From contig OZ020485.1 of the NCBI GenBank assembly GCA_963971405.1, positions 47,365,469 to 47,429,468 on the forward strand: a DNA stretch of 64,000 nt, in the 5' to 3' direction. Every line of letters starts with the position of its first letter. Positions within the stretch are counted from its first letter, which is position 1. This document shows, piece after piece, positions 22,291 through 34,165 of this stretch. The DNA comes from Psococerastis gibbosa. Lineage: Eukaryota; Arthropoda; Insecta; Psocodea; Psocidae. A program made the position numbers and the translations under genes. A model generated the notes under the pieces. That model was not told the DNA's origin, made no database searches, and was given only the letters and a program-made list of their open reading frames with translations.

Positions 22291-23866
22291 CCCTAAGAAA
22301 ATATAAAAAAATTAAGCTTGATATGATAAGATCAATAAGATCAATAAGATTGATAACGAAAGTTTGGTACTATTTTATGCACCTTTACTACCAGTTAACT
22401 GCCAAAGTCACCACAACCAAAACTCCATAGTCGCTGGTCGTTCTTATCTCTGTGGGGACCACTTAGTCCCACATGTGTAATAACCAGTCTGCTTCCAGCT
22501 TCACCTTTTTCCCTGTAGATGGCGCTGTTCACATTCAGATAATTCAACATTCCTCAATCTTCCTTTAACGTATTTATTTCTCTTATTCAATATCTTTAAT
22601 CTACCCTCTGTGTCTCATCAGCTCCTTTAGCTGTGGACACAGAGTTGGTTTTTCTATATGGAAGCAGGCTGGATCAAATTCAATATTAATTGTAAGCATG
22701 TATCGTTCTCGTCTCACAGCTCATATTGTAACCACTGTGTGTTAAATTACTCTAACTTGAGTCGAAGCACTGCAACACAAACCAATTCAAGTCTACACTG
22801 CCTATTCAATTGCATCGTCCTTCGACTAGCTACATCTCTATAGGGGTCATGTACAGAAAAACTTTGAGTTTTATAAAATAACGAAGGTCTGGCCGTCGGG
22901 GGGCTTTTAGTGTATTACTCCGGCCTGCAACTATAATTTTCGCGCCAACTTTTCTTTGAGCCTGCATTGCCTTTAAGTATCCCCGTATGTATAGTCCCAA
23001 AGAATTTCTAATAATAATATATCAATAATCAATATAATATAATCATACTATATGTAAATTTGAGAGACAAAAAATACTGTGGACGCGATAGCCCGTGGCC
23101 CACTTATTATTTTTTATTTACCGCAAAAACCCCAAATAGTGATTGGCTTTGAAACTAACAATTGCCATGCTTATATAAAATAAGACAACCAGGCGGCAAT
23201 AAATCATAATTATACAAGAGCAGTGCCCGCTGAATTTTAATTCCTTCCCCGCCCCCCCTGTTTAGGCCCCGGGGAGCCCCTCCCCCGTGTTAGCTTAGAT
23301 TGGGTTTTAGTTCCCAAAGGAAATAACTGCAGCGATAACTGTGGTCGGCCATCTTCTACATTTTGATTTTCTTTTCATTTGCCCTTCAACCCGCTCATTT
23401 CATTTCCCAGTATGCCTTGTTGAACAGACTGCGGCTGCGAAATTAGGTCAAAGAAAATAGTAATTTTGCATTTAATTTAATTTTTTTTTAAATTGTGTAA
23501 CTACTTCCACCTCTCTTGCGTCTGCTATGGGCAGCAGTGGGGTCTTCGGTCTCACGCCCGATGTTTCCTTGAAATTGTCTAATTTTATAGTAGTTACTTT
23601 TTATAACGTTGCTTACGTTTTTACTCGATTTTTTTTTAATTTACGGTATTTTTTCTGAAATTGGGACGAGGAGGAGTCCCACATATAGTTAAGGGTTCTT
23701 TTTTTATGGTTTCAGCCATTTTTGTCTTCAGTTGAGATATCATTGGGAAGGAAGAAAATTTTACGAGTGTAAAACATTTCGCAGAAAATATCGATTGTAG
23801 AGAATCTAAAAACAATGTACACCAATGGATCTGAGATGTGTCGTAACTCGGCACAAAGCCGGCCGC
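22291..23866. other. Unassigned
   Basis: No gene or recognisable repeat. GC-rich runs occur at 23250-23285. Confidence 0.35.
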
Positions 23867-24102
23867 CTTACCAAGATGAATCGAGCGGACCAGAGCAGGT
23901 TCAGAAGTTGCAGATAACTTGGTAGTGTGCACAGTGCCGGTAGGGAAACATGGTAGGACTTGTCCTGGTCACCTCCGAACTGATCGTGTGACTTCACTGT
24001 GTTTCCCAAGTGGTTCGGAATCCACTATAATCAGGAGGTCCCCTGTCCTATGGGCCCACACCGTGGCCTGGGACTGTGTCCAACCATACTACTACTACTA
24101 AC
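23867..24102 (+). mobile_element. SINE family 2 copy with CTA tail
   Basis: AGCCGGCCGCCTTACCAAGA, AACTTGGTAGTGTGCACAGT, TTGTCCTGGTCACCTCCGAA, CAAGTGGTTCGGAATCCACT, ATAATCAGGAGGTCC and (CTA)n. It matches 58455-58745 and the reverse of 41010-41300. Confidence 0.75.
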
Positions 24103-25082
24103 TCGGCATAAGTTTTAATTGAGTTCAATTTAATACTTTGTTGCTGCATGCCACAGTTCCAACATGATTTATTGAGATTCCATACTTTTCCGTTACTTTA
24201 ATTTGGCGCAGTCAGCCTAATAGGTCAATAGGACAATAAATAGTCCTCCGCATTTCGCGGTCCTCAGCCATTATATTACATTAGTAAAGGACAAGTTCAT
24301 AATTCCAAAATATCCAGCACACGACTGCCACAACGACGTCAGCTATTCCGAATTTGCTCGACAGCTGAACTAATAGATGTACTTGCTGCTGACCTAGATT
24401 GGTTGTCTTGATCCCGAATGTAAATGTTAAATGGCGAATGGGCCATACAGGGGCTTGGATAGATGAGGAGGAGGGGGGGGGGTTCCCTACCCCAGACTGC
24501 ACACCACCATCTGTTTGTGTCAACTGATGCCCACAATATTTTATTTATTTAACCCCCCCCCCCCCATCTCCAACTCTTGGACCCTCTTTTGAAGCCCTTA
24601 ATTTCAATTTCCAGAGAACCAATGATGATCTGTAAAGGAGAAAAAGATATGTGATGCTAGAATCGGATGGATCCTACCTTGTCGTTTTAATTATTTAATT
24701 TTAGTTTTTTTTAATGTAATTAATTTTTATTTATAATTAATTGCTTCCAAGTAGCAGTGACAAAGAAGTCTGCTTACAATGTGGCGTCTGCGCTTTTCCC
24801 TGACGCCAATAATTTAAAAGTTGTTTTCCATTTCAAAATTAAAATTACCCTTTTTTTTACCTGCATGTCTGAATAAGGGCTCTATTTGTATTTCAGTTGT
24901 ATTTTCCCCATTCACTTTGCATTACATCTTCATAGCAACTTCAATAAAATAAAATAACAAGTCAATAACTATTTACTGTCAAGTATTACTAAAATATATA
25001 TTACTTATATATATAATATATATTGACTTAACTAGACTTTCACTTCCAGTCAATTTTTTTTTTTTTTAATTTCTGGCGCCAC
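24103..25082. other. Unassigned; 13-C tract at 24553
   Basis: C runs from 24553 to 24565, with a G10 patch near 24473-24482. AT repeats lie near 25000-25022. No gene recognised. Confidence 0.35.
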
Positions 25083-25240
25083 TTGCCACACGATTATAAT
25101 ACCGATATTAGCCTAATTTAATCCCCTGGTATTAAAATTAAACAAAAAAAATTTGAATAGCACTTTCCAATATAAAACTTGTTTATATTTTTAATACCAG
25201 GGGATTAAATAAATATCGGTTATCGCCATGATCAGGCTGC
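25083..25240. mobile_element. 160-bp MITE family, diverged copy
   Basis: AATTTGAATAGCACTTTCCA, GGGGATTAAATAAATATCGG and ATGATCAGGCTGC match 2994-3153. Ends are degenerate. Confidence 0.55.
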
Positions 25241-25854
25241 AGTCATGGAAATAAACGTAGCAACGTAGGAAAAAAAAAATACTTTTGGCGGGCTCAAACA
25301 TATCCCAACCCTGTCATATTAAACTCTAGAATTAACCAAGTACCTACGGAGCTTCACTTAATAATGTACCATGTTATTCTGGCAGCTTGGAAATGCGTGG
25401 CTTGGCGGGAAAGCAATATCTCGCGTTTCACTTCACCACAGACAAATAACAAATGAAGAGCTCAACTAGCAGAAGAGAAATTAATCATCCTCCATTATGC
25501 CGCCATGTTTATTAGACTGTATACACGCTACAATGCGAATTGTGTACATATATGACTTCTTGCCGTGTATCAGCTGCCGACTGTGTGACTTGTGTAATTT
25601 GAGTCTGTCTAACAAGTTTAATATGAGTTTTGCTCCGAAATTAAATTATTTTGCTCGTTAGACGTTAGGTAGTCGTTAGTCGTCGTTATATTCCGACTCA
25701 AGACATAAGGAGATTTCCTATTGAATATGCAAACTTTCTGCCTCTGTTAGTTTATGCGTTTTCCCTTGTTCTCTCTGTGGATGAATTAATTAATTTTTGG
25801 TCCTTTGGCACTATGAGCCTCGTTTATAATTACATTAAATAGATGAATAATGAC
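25241..25854. other. Unassigned
   Basis: No recognisable feature. Confidence 0.35.
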
Positions 25855-26020
25855 GTTTTGTTCTATTACTAAGCCAACCTAGCTGACTTAGGGCTATGGA
25901 GCTTTCTTAACATCCCCCGAAACACGACATGAAAATGTAGTCCTGAAGTGTGGGACATGAACCAACAACCTTTCAAGTGGAAAGTCGGGGTCGAGGTCCG
26001 TGCCCACTACTCTATATAAT
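25855..26020 (-). mobile_element. SINE family 1 copy
   Basis: TTCTATTACTAAGCCAACCT, GACATGAACCAACAACCTTT and AAAGTCGGGGTCGAGGTCCG on the plus strand; decayed B box. Confidence 0.65.
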
Positions 26021-26130
26021 GTTCAGAGGCCATTTTTAGATTACCTACTGAACAGTAATGACATATCCGATAATGTCATTATTATTGACCGTGTAGGGGC
26101 CACTTTAGACTCGTATCTGTACTTGGTTAA

Positions 26131-26514
26131 GGCGCCCATTCCACCGACCTGCTAGGGCTATTTACAAAAACAGTGACGTGGTAGCAGACATTCAAGACAT
26201 AAGCGGGTTTTCCACCGACCTCACATTGCAGAATAGACGGAAATGTTCATTTTCCTCTATGCCATAGTTAAAATTGATCAATGATCATACAGTAAAATCA
26301 CAAACAAACTAACTAAAATTAAAAAATTGCGTCATGGGATATGTTAAGTACAAACATTTTAATAGATTTCTACAAAAAGAAAAATTCTAATTTCCGTCAA
26401 TGTCATTTGCATTCTTCAATGCGAGGTCAGTGGAAACGTCACCTAAGTCTTGAATGTCTGCTACCACGTCACCTTTTTTGTAAATAGCCCTAGCCGGTCG
26501 GTGGAATGGGCGCC
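26131..26514. mobile_element. TWA-group MITE, 384 bp, TSD TAA
   Basis: Begins GGCGCCCATTCCACCGACCT and ends GTCGGTGGAATGGGCGCC, with long subterminal inverted repeats containing GACGTGGTAGCAGACATT and its complement. TAA is duplicated at 26128-26130 and 26515-26517. A 3-bp TWA duplication and G/C termini suit PIF/Harbinger-type MITEs; that class is inference. No coding capacity. Confidence 0.8.
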
Positions 26515-26598
26515 TAATTCATGCTTCCGCCTGGTACATTGCGTCAATGGTAAGCATGCTTCAGCTTGTCCATTATCACTCGGTGTAGGTTTGCATTA

Positions 26599-26994
26599 GG
26601 CGCCGATTCCACCGACCGGCTAGGGCTAAATACAAAAACGGTGACGTGGTAGCAGACATTCAAAACTTAGGCGGGTTTTCCACCGACCTCACATTGCAGA
26701 ATGCAAATGACATTGACGGAAATTAGAATTTTTATTTTTATAGAAATCTATTAAAATGTTTGTACTTAACATATCCCTTGACGCCATTTTTTAATTTTAG
26801 TTAGTTTGTTTGTGATTTTACTGTATGATCATTGATCAATTTTAACTATGGCATAGAGGAAAACAAACATTTCCGTCAATGTCATTTGCATTCTGCAATG
26901 CGAGGTCCGTGGAAACCCCGCCTGAGTCTTGAATGTCTGCTACCACGTCACCGTTTTTTGTATTTAGCCCTAGCCGGTCGGTGGAATCCCCGCC
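26599..26994. mobile_element. TWA-group MITE, 396 bp, TSD TTA
   Basis: Begins GGCGCCGATTCCACCGACCG and ends CGGTCGGTGGAATCCCCGCC, flanked by TTA at 26596-26598 and 26995-26997. It is close in sequence to 26131-26514 with the centre inverted, so it is an independent insertion 84 bp away and not a tandem duplicate. Confidence 0.8.
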
Positions 26995-27012
26995 TTAGAC
27001 AAGGGGCCAATG

Positions 27013-28026
27013 GGCCACTATATAAGCGTTATGTTGGTATTATACAGCGGGTCTGGAATGTCGTATTAATATAATAAAAATATGCATAAAAATAAAGCAT
27101 GTGGTCCTTAGAAAGTCCTTCAGGACAATATTATTATCCCCTTTCCATAGTTATCTCTTAAAATTTGTATAACCTGTAGTAATATAATCTAAGCAAAAAT
27201 AGATGTTTCTTGTAGGCCCGTTGAAGCTAACGCGTTTTATGTTTAAATATTATACAGCACTCAGTACTCTGGCTCTGAGTGGGGCCGTATGTTTGAAATG
27301 AAATGAAAAACTACTTTTTGTTTGGTGTGTGCCAGCGTGGTTTGGCAAAATATTTGTAGATACACGTAAATACACATAAATACGTAACTACACATGTTTC
27401 GTAAAAAGTGTGAATTTCAATTTCAATATTATTGTTTATTACCACACTACTCTTTTAGGCAGTTAATGGTAAGTCTTTGGCCCTAATATTCGTTGCTAAA
27501 ATGGTTATGGTTTTTTTTTTCAATAAAGGCGATTTTATTATTATTATTATTAGAAATAATAAAAGATATATCTTGCAAGGACAACAATTTTTTGAAGCTT
27601 GTCCAAAAACCAATAGGGGCAGGGGGTCGGGGTAAGGTGAAATAGAGCTGAAAAAACGCGTATAGCTGGGGGGCTGAAGGAAGGACAGCGGGCAGGAGCC
27701 AGGGGGGAGGGGGGAGGGGGGACATGGGACACTTTGGCACCATTCCACGCCTTTAGCGAAATCCCTATAATGGATTTCAAAGCCAAATGTGTTTTCCATG
27801 AGATCGCCGCTTTTCCAACGGAGTTGAACATGGCTTTCCCTTTCCTCCCTAAGACATGTCTAATCCTAATAATGTGGAAGATTTCACGTATTAATTTAAT
27901 TAGTTTTTAGTCTTAAATTTATTTGATTTTATAAATTTTTATTCAAATGTAATAATAGGGAAATTGACCATTGACATTGGCTAGCCTTTCTATATGAGCC
28001 TACTAAGTTGAGTAGTATTCTTGGAG
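27013..28026. other. Unassigned
   Basis: The G-rich patch around 27610-27725 produces proline-rich reverse frames (27455-27831) with no domain; rejected as coding. Confidence 0.35.
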
Positions 28027-28058
<32 letters not shown>

Positions 28059-28213
28059 AATCGCATACAAACAATTTAATGAATGTATCCAATTGACCTC
28101 TTTAGTCGCCTCTGTAGGTTAGTACCCGCGTTGAATTACGACCCGTCTCCGATCGCATGGCTTGTAAAGACTCGCACAAGTGCAAGCACGTTACCACCTG
28201 GCCATCGAAGTCG
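28027..28213 (-). mobile_element. tRNA-derived SINE (family B), 26-nt poly(A)
   Basis: Poly(T) at 28027-28052 is the tail of a minus-strand copy. TTTAATGAATGTATCCAATT, GACCCGTCTCCGATCGCATG and CACGTTACCACCTGGCCATC follow. The reverse strand's GATGGCCAGGTGGTAACGTG is the A-box region. The long pure tail suggests a fairly recent insertion. Confidence 0.75.
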
Positions 28214-28217
28214 ATAG

Positions 28218-28330
28218 ATCGATAGTTAGTTATTATATTTTAAGGACTTTTTATGGATCCAGATCCATTGATCCCTCGTTCAATGCCAGCGACCCTCATT
28301 CTGGACAGGATTTTTGCAGGCAACCCTACA
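28218..28330 (+). mobile_element. Repeat R4 left-part fragment
   Basis: TAGTTATTATATTTTAAGGA, TTTATGGATCC and TCAATGCCAGCGACC parallel 44098-44195. Confidence 0.45.
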
Positions 28331-28909
28331 TCATCGTATTTGCAAAAAAAAACAGTGCTTATTCCTATGTTTTATTTATCCATTAAACAAGTAGGTGCAT
28401 ACCTGTATTTTTAATACCTGTTTAAACCCTGCCAAACCCTATGTATAGCCAAGAAAAATATAGGCAACCCTACGTCTTCATACTCTATAGGCTTAGTACT
28501 AATGGCTAGTGCAAAAATTATTCGTTAAACACATCGGTGAAAATTCAACAAAAAAGTGATTTTTGAATTTTGAATTAATACTGATAGCCTGGCCAGGGTT
28601 TTTTCAGACAACCCATTATTTTTATGATTCTTAACTTACTAAATTGCTTATAAAACCATTTTTATCCATTAAACAGATCGGTGATGGTCGATCTTACTTC
28701 GGAGCAACTACTAGAGCAAACGGACCCTCACATTTTCTGTTTTTTTTTTGCACATGGGTAGGATTCGTTGAGATTTCACTCGTCCAGTTATTATATATTA
28801 TGAATGTGATGCTATAGAGTAGAGGAAATGTTCCTCGCCATTTCGATATGTATAGTTTTGTGGCCGTAACTAACATCAAACAGTCACTGTTGTGGATCTC
28901 CTTCGACCT
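28331..28909. other. Unassigned
   Basis: No recognisable feature. Confidence 0.35.
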
Positions 28910-29069
28910 GCAGCCTGATCGGGGCGTTTATAATACCGGTATTTATTTAATCCACTGGTAAACAAGATAATTTTATAATGGAAAGTGCTATTCAAAATTT
29001 GTTTGTTTACAGTTATAATCCTAGGGTATTTATTTAACCCCGGTAATATAAACGCCTCGATCAGACTGC
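28910..29069. mobile_element. 160-bp MITE, near-perfect copy
   Basis: Begins GCAGCCTGATCGGGGCGTTT; the right end is the complement of GCAGTCTGATCGAGGCGTTT. It is the same length as, inverted relative to, and nearly identical with 2994-3153, indicating recent spread. Confidence 0.8.
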
Positions 29070-31816
29070 TGACATCCTCATCAGTGACTGTTATCTTTAA
29101 CTAATCATAATAATATTAATATATTAAACGTCATATATCTTATTTATGTTTACTTTTTCTGTCTCACCCAGGCTCAAAAAAATAATACAATTTCCAAAAT
29201 ACAGTACACAGTCAAAAATACAAAAAATTAACTGTTATGGCTTAACTTATAATCTTATTCTAAACGTATCATAAAAATACACATGAATCGTATTCTAAAA
29301 CATAGAGCATGCAGGTAACAACTGACTATTCCATTCATGTTGTTCTGATTTCCACCCCTAGCAATTTTTTTAGCAACTGGTTTTTAACCCCACGAATCTT
29401 AGGCTGTGACCTGATTTCCTTATCAAGGGATTTCCATTATTGTGGCCCCTTCGGTGTTAACGATGGCACCACGATCTTTCATCAAAGCGTAGGGGATGAT
29501 ACTTTCTATTCTATGACACGTCACTTATGATAGATTTAGGCAGACTTCTGTTTGAAAATTGGATCGTCTTCCATGACGTATGTTCTTAGTCATAAGGTAC
29601 ATAACACACGAGCCTAGGGTTCGTAGAGGCAGAGCTGTGCAACACCGTGCAAGCTAGAGTAGTACGTTTTCATATTGCCCCCCTAAGTTACTAAACTGCC
29701 CCCTCCCCTTTAGTGTGGTTAAGTTGTCCCTAGAGTACTCACTAAGATTGTTATGTTATGTTACCTACTGCTTGCATTTGTCCCTCACGGAAGTCCACCT
29801 AGAATATGCGAATTCACAGAAGGCCCCAATTAGTTGGTATTCGGAGTGTGACAGTGCACCTAAGGAAGTTTTAACTTCAAAAAATCTTAATCCTGAAATA
29901 TCGTCTTAGAGAAAGCATGTGCTCACGTTAATGGGCTCTCTTCTATCCTCCTCGATGTAAACAAACAAAAACAGAACAACATCAATCAGAATGTCTGTGG
30001 TGAATGGCCGAAAGAAAACACATGTTGTCAAGAGGGGGGGGGGGGACAGGTAAAATGTCGTTTGTTTTGCAACCCGATCGACAAATGCTTTTTGCCCCAC
30101 GTCAATTTGTTTACTTTCTACTTTGGTATTTTTGGAAAGCCCTTGTGTCATTTTCCAAGAGTGTTATGAGATGTAGGTATAGAGCAATCTTTTGCGTCTT
30201 GCTGCTGTTATTTCGAGGTCTCAATGACAGTGTACATGACAGAGACTGCCAAGAAACCTGTTAGAATGTGCAGGCTACATGCAGGTCTGATGGGAGTTGG
30301 TAAGTGTGTGAGGCGTTTGTCGTTTGGCTATGCTTGGGGTCCAATAATACCCGGACTAATAGCGAAGCAAAATGGGGACTTAGTTCTGACTGCAGAAAGG
30401 GCTACAAAAACCAGTCCGGTTTCGATATAACATAAAAAGAAGCAAATTTCAAAGCCACAATTGAAAATTTAGGCTAGATGTTAATTTCCTGTCTTTGAAA
30501 ATTATTTTTATATACGGTACTGCAGGTCATATTAGCAATGGGTTGTCAAGTAATGTAGGCCTACCATGGAATATGCTGTAATATACCAGGCTATAACTCC
30601 AATTCCTAGTATAGCCTACCAGCTATTGTATTTTTGATTTTTTTTTCAAAAGCATGGAAGTGGAGCAACAAAGCAATACCAATCATGTAAAAAAAAAGTA
30701 ATAGGATCCTTAACTGATTACAAATATGAAAACATCTTAAACAACTATTATATTATATTATATTAAGAATGCTGATACCAGGCAAGAATTTTGCATATGT
30801 CCATTTCGACAAACAAATTTGGAAGAAATTTTGGGGGAAAATGCCTAATTGGATCTAAACATAAGTAACGTAGCAGATACATAGAAAATAAAAAAAAATT
30901 GGACAAAAGTCAAAAAGTCCACACCATAAATCAAACCCATAAATATAAAAGCGCCAAGCAATTTCAACTCCTTGTCAACTTTAATATTACAAACAATTCA
31001 AAAAAAAAACTTTCCCTCTCCGCAATCTACATACTCATATTGATTTCCTATGTAAAATAAGAAAGCATGACGGTACGGTTTACGGGGACGGTCGTGATAT
31101 AGAAAAAAAGGTGTTTGGTTCTACTATAAAAGCCATGACACTGAGGACTGGTAGTGGATCTTCTCACTTGACAACAGCTTTATTTGGGATATTGTGGTCA
31201 GCAACATGCCCGCAGTAGTCAATCTCGCGCTCCGATTTTTTTCATACCGTCATTCAATATTACAAAACAATAACTTTATCATTTCCGTTAAAAGTCCAGT
31301 TACAATAATTGTAACATGCTACAAGGCTCAGCCCGTGTGCAGCTTACAATTGGAAAAGAAAGGCTTAATCTAACATTCAGTAAGTGATTCGTACGTAGTG
31401 TGTGTAAGCGCTATTGGCTAGTCTTCGTTTGTCCGTGTTAATACCTTGAGATGTGTTTTTAAATGTTATTCATAATGTCAGATACGTTTATTAACATAAT
31501 CTGAAATATCCTACATAATTAGGCGTACAGGTATAAGCAAACAGCGACGGGCTTAGCTTTGTTGATGACAAAGGCAGATGACATTCTGTGGACATGCAGC
31601 CTGAGTCATAATGTTACAATTTATCTCGGCTTAGATTGTATAGATATAGTCATATTCCCATCATCCCAAAGAGGAGGTCCAGCGTCTCCCCTGGGGGGGG
31701 GGGGATTTTTCAAAATATAGGCACATAATTGTAAGAGTTGGCGCGTTTTAAGTTCTGATTTTACACTTACCTTACTTTTTCGTGTCCGAGAGATGGAGTT
31801 TACAGAGGAAGACTTA
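29070..31816. other. Unassigned, longest repeat-poor stretch
   Basis: About 2.7 kb with G12 at 30034-30045 and at 31693-31704. Frames at 29309-29530, 29715-29909, 29906-30264 and 30224-30430 show no recognisable domain. A diverged host gene exon cannot be excluded. Confidence 0.3.
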
Positions 31817-31838
31817 TTCATTTTTTTTTCTTTAAAAA

Positions 31839-31997
31839 AAGATTAATCGCATACAAACAATTTAATGAATGCATCCGATTGACCTTTTCAGTCGCCTCTG
31901 TAGGTTATTACCCGTGATGAGTTCGACACGTCTCCGATTGCATGGCGTGTAAAGACTCGCCCAAGCGCAAGCACGTTACCACCTGGCCATCAAAGTC
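31839..31997 (-). mobile_element. tRNA-derived SINE (family B)
   Basis: GATTAATCGCATACAAACAA, TTAATGAATGCATCCGATTG and CGTTACCACCTGGCCATCAA on the plus strand; T-rich run before it. Confidence 0.7.
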
Positions 31998-32098
31998 TTA
32001 TTACTGCTAACAGGGGGGTTTCAAACGAGGGAAATTTGGATAAATAGGCGCGAAATAGTGCGTTTCTTGATACTTGGTGAACGTGTCACAAAGTGGTA

Positions 32099-32312
32099 TC
32101 AGGACATGTGGAGTAGTGGGACGGACTCCCACAGTCACCCGATTAGCTGTTGGTTTGAGTCCTACACTTGCTACATTTTCTAACTCTGCTTCGAAGGGAA
32201 TGTAAAGCAGGCGGTCCCGGGCCTTCCTAGTTATGTATAAGAGAGAGCTTTATAGCCCTAACTCCACTAGGTTGGCTTAGTAACAGAACAAACAGCCATT
32301 ATTTTATTTTAT
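32099..32312 (+). mobile_element. tRNA-derived SINE (family 1)
   Basis: AGGACATGTGGAGTAGTGGG, GGTTTGAGTCC B box, CGAAGGGAATGTAAAGCAGG, TAGGTTGGCTTAGTAACAGA and a TTTA-rich tail. Confidence 0.75.
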
Positions 32313-33641
32313 TTAATAACCAACAGTATAATTACTTTATAAACAATTTGTTGAGTCTCTTTTATATAGCTGGTATATTACATTTTATTTCTTTTCAGAT
32401 TATATATATAGCATATTTCATGTATTTGAATACCTGAATACCTGAATACTTTGAATGCTAAAAGAGCTATAGGGCCTATGACAGTTAAAAATTTAAATAT
32501 GTCACTGTGTGCCCACGTGAGTAGCCTACCAATAATGTCAATATAAACTGTAGGTAAATCCACTACTTTAACTCGGTAAGCCACTATTGCCACATCTGAT
32601 AAAGAATGAAAAGATGTAAAGAAAACATAAATATTGGCCAAAAGTCAATATATAATTTAAAATGGCTGCATGGGATAGGAAAAACAAAGAGGAAGCTCTT
32701 TGCTTCTACAACTGGTATTGGAAAAATCGTCTCATTTGCCTTTAAAATTGCATCGGAACTTTTAATATGCGGTCGTTATCGAGTGGAGACTGGCGACGGG
32801 AAGACGCTTATTGAAAAGGTTTAGCCGTTACCGTAGGATCAAGAGCCTTTTTACCGAGGACACTTTGCCGTAGCTGGCAAAGAGCCTGATTTGGAAAAAG
32901 TCAAAGTTATTTATGGGGTAATTCGCCATGTTATTGGCTTTTTGCATGCATCATGCATTTCCTTTCTGGTTATTTTTCAAGCCATTGCCGTTTTAATGTG
33001 TTTCGTTTTTATAATTTAAAAGAGGGGGGAGAAGCCAAATAAGTGTAAAAATCAAATATCTCATGAAATATCAATTGTTGAGTAGTGAAAATTATCAGGA
33101 CAAGCAGAAGATATTTTTCTGAGCATTTCGATACACATGATATGAACAGGGGCGTAAAGTTGAGGGGGGGGGGCACGGTCCAACTTGCCCCCCCCCCAGC
33201 GTCGAGCATTGTATGACGTGTTTCATACTTCATGGTCCCCTCAGCAATATGAATGTATAAGCAATCCTTTTTTAGCTTTGTAAAATCTACAGCTATACTT
33301 TACAACTATTAAAATGAGTAAAACCCTACTATTTTGCTCTTATATTTTCAATTTTTCCTTATCTGCCTGATGACGTCACAAGGCCTACTTAGTTTTGCCC
33401 CCACCATCATTCTAAAACTTTAAGCCTCTGAATTATGTACCTCTTTCTAACGCAGAATGGCCTCAATTGTAGAATTTGATTTGAGGGCGCTAAGTGTTAT
33501 ATGCATATATATCATATCCTAGCAAATAGATTGTTGTGTTTATTTATTAATAATGTTGGGTATAGCTCTCTTCCTCAAATAATTGAGTGCAACGTCATTG
33601 TAGTGCTTTACTCGTAATTCAGTAATTGCATAATCGTATTT

Positions 33642-33674
<33 letters not shown>

Positions 33675-33690
33675 AATAAGGACTTTTTTT
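32313..33690. other. Unassigned
   Basis: A G/C palindromic patch at 33160-33199 (G-run then C-run) and an (ATA)n microsatellite at 33641-33670. The frame at 32606-32824 (72 residues) has no recognised domain. Confidence 0.35.
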
Positions 33691-33884
33691 TGTTTCTATT
33701 ACTAAGTCAACCTAGCGGAGTTAGGGCTATAAAGCCCTCTCTTACACTCAACTAGGAAGGCCCGGGACCGCCTGCTTTACATGCCCTCCGAAGCATGGCC
33801 AGAAAATATAGCCAGTGTGGGACTCGAACCAACAACCTTTCGGGTGAAAGTCAGAGTCCGTACCACTACGCTACATGTCCTGAC
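33691..33884 (-). mobile_element. tRNA-derived SINE (family 1), full length
   Basis: TGTTTCTATTACTAAGTCAA, GCCTGCTTTACATGCCCTCC, GGACTCGAACC (complement of the B box) and ACTACGCTACATGTCCTGAC. On the minus strand the head reads GTCAGGACATGTAGCGTAGT, strongly tRNA-like. Confidence 0.8.
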
Positions 33885-33914
33885 AATTAATTGACATTTT
33901 AATTACCTCCATTT

Positions 33915-34165
33915 CGGTGAGAAGAGCAAAATGGATGTGTCACCTGATCAGACAAGAAAGACTCCTAAAAGCACCATAATAGAAGCTACAATCGAAGGCA
34001 CCAATGGAAGAGGGCAACCAAGGATGGCGTTCGCAAAAGACCTCATATGAGATGCGGAACCTACTTGGAACTAAAAAGAACGGCCGAAGAAAGGGAGGAG
34101 TGGAGAAGGAGGGGGAATGATTTGCTGCATACCAATCGTTAGATTGAAACTAAAGAAGAAGAAGA
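33915..34165 (+). mobile_element. LINE ORF2 C-terminal fragment with tail
   Basis: Frame-shifted translation gives LIRQERLL, then IEATIEGTNGRGQPRMAFAK and GTYLELKRTAEEREEWRRR, ending in DLLHTNR before a stop and a GAAGAAGAAGATA tail. GRGQPR and the terminal EEWRRRG stretch are typical LINE ends. Confidence 0.65.

Larger units (their letters stand above)
26095..27012 (-). mobile_element. Repeat R4 copy interrupted by two MITEs
   Basis: Three pieces (26095-26130, 26515-26598, 26995-27012) line up in order with the uninterrupted 52410-52545: GACTCGT.TCTGTACTTGGTTAA, TTGCGTC.AT.GTAAGC and GTGTAGGTT. The interruptions are two TWA-type MITEs, so R4 predates them. Confidence 0.65.
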
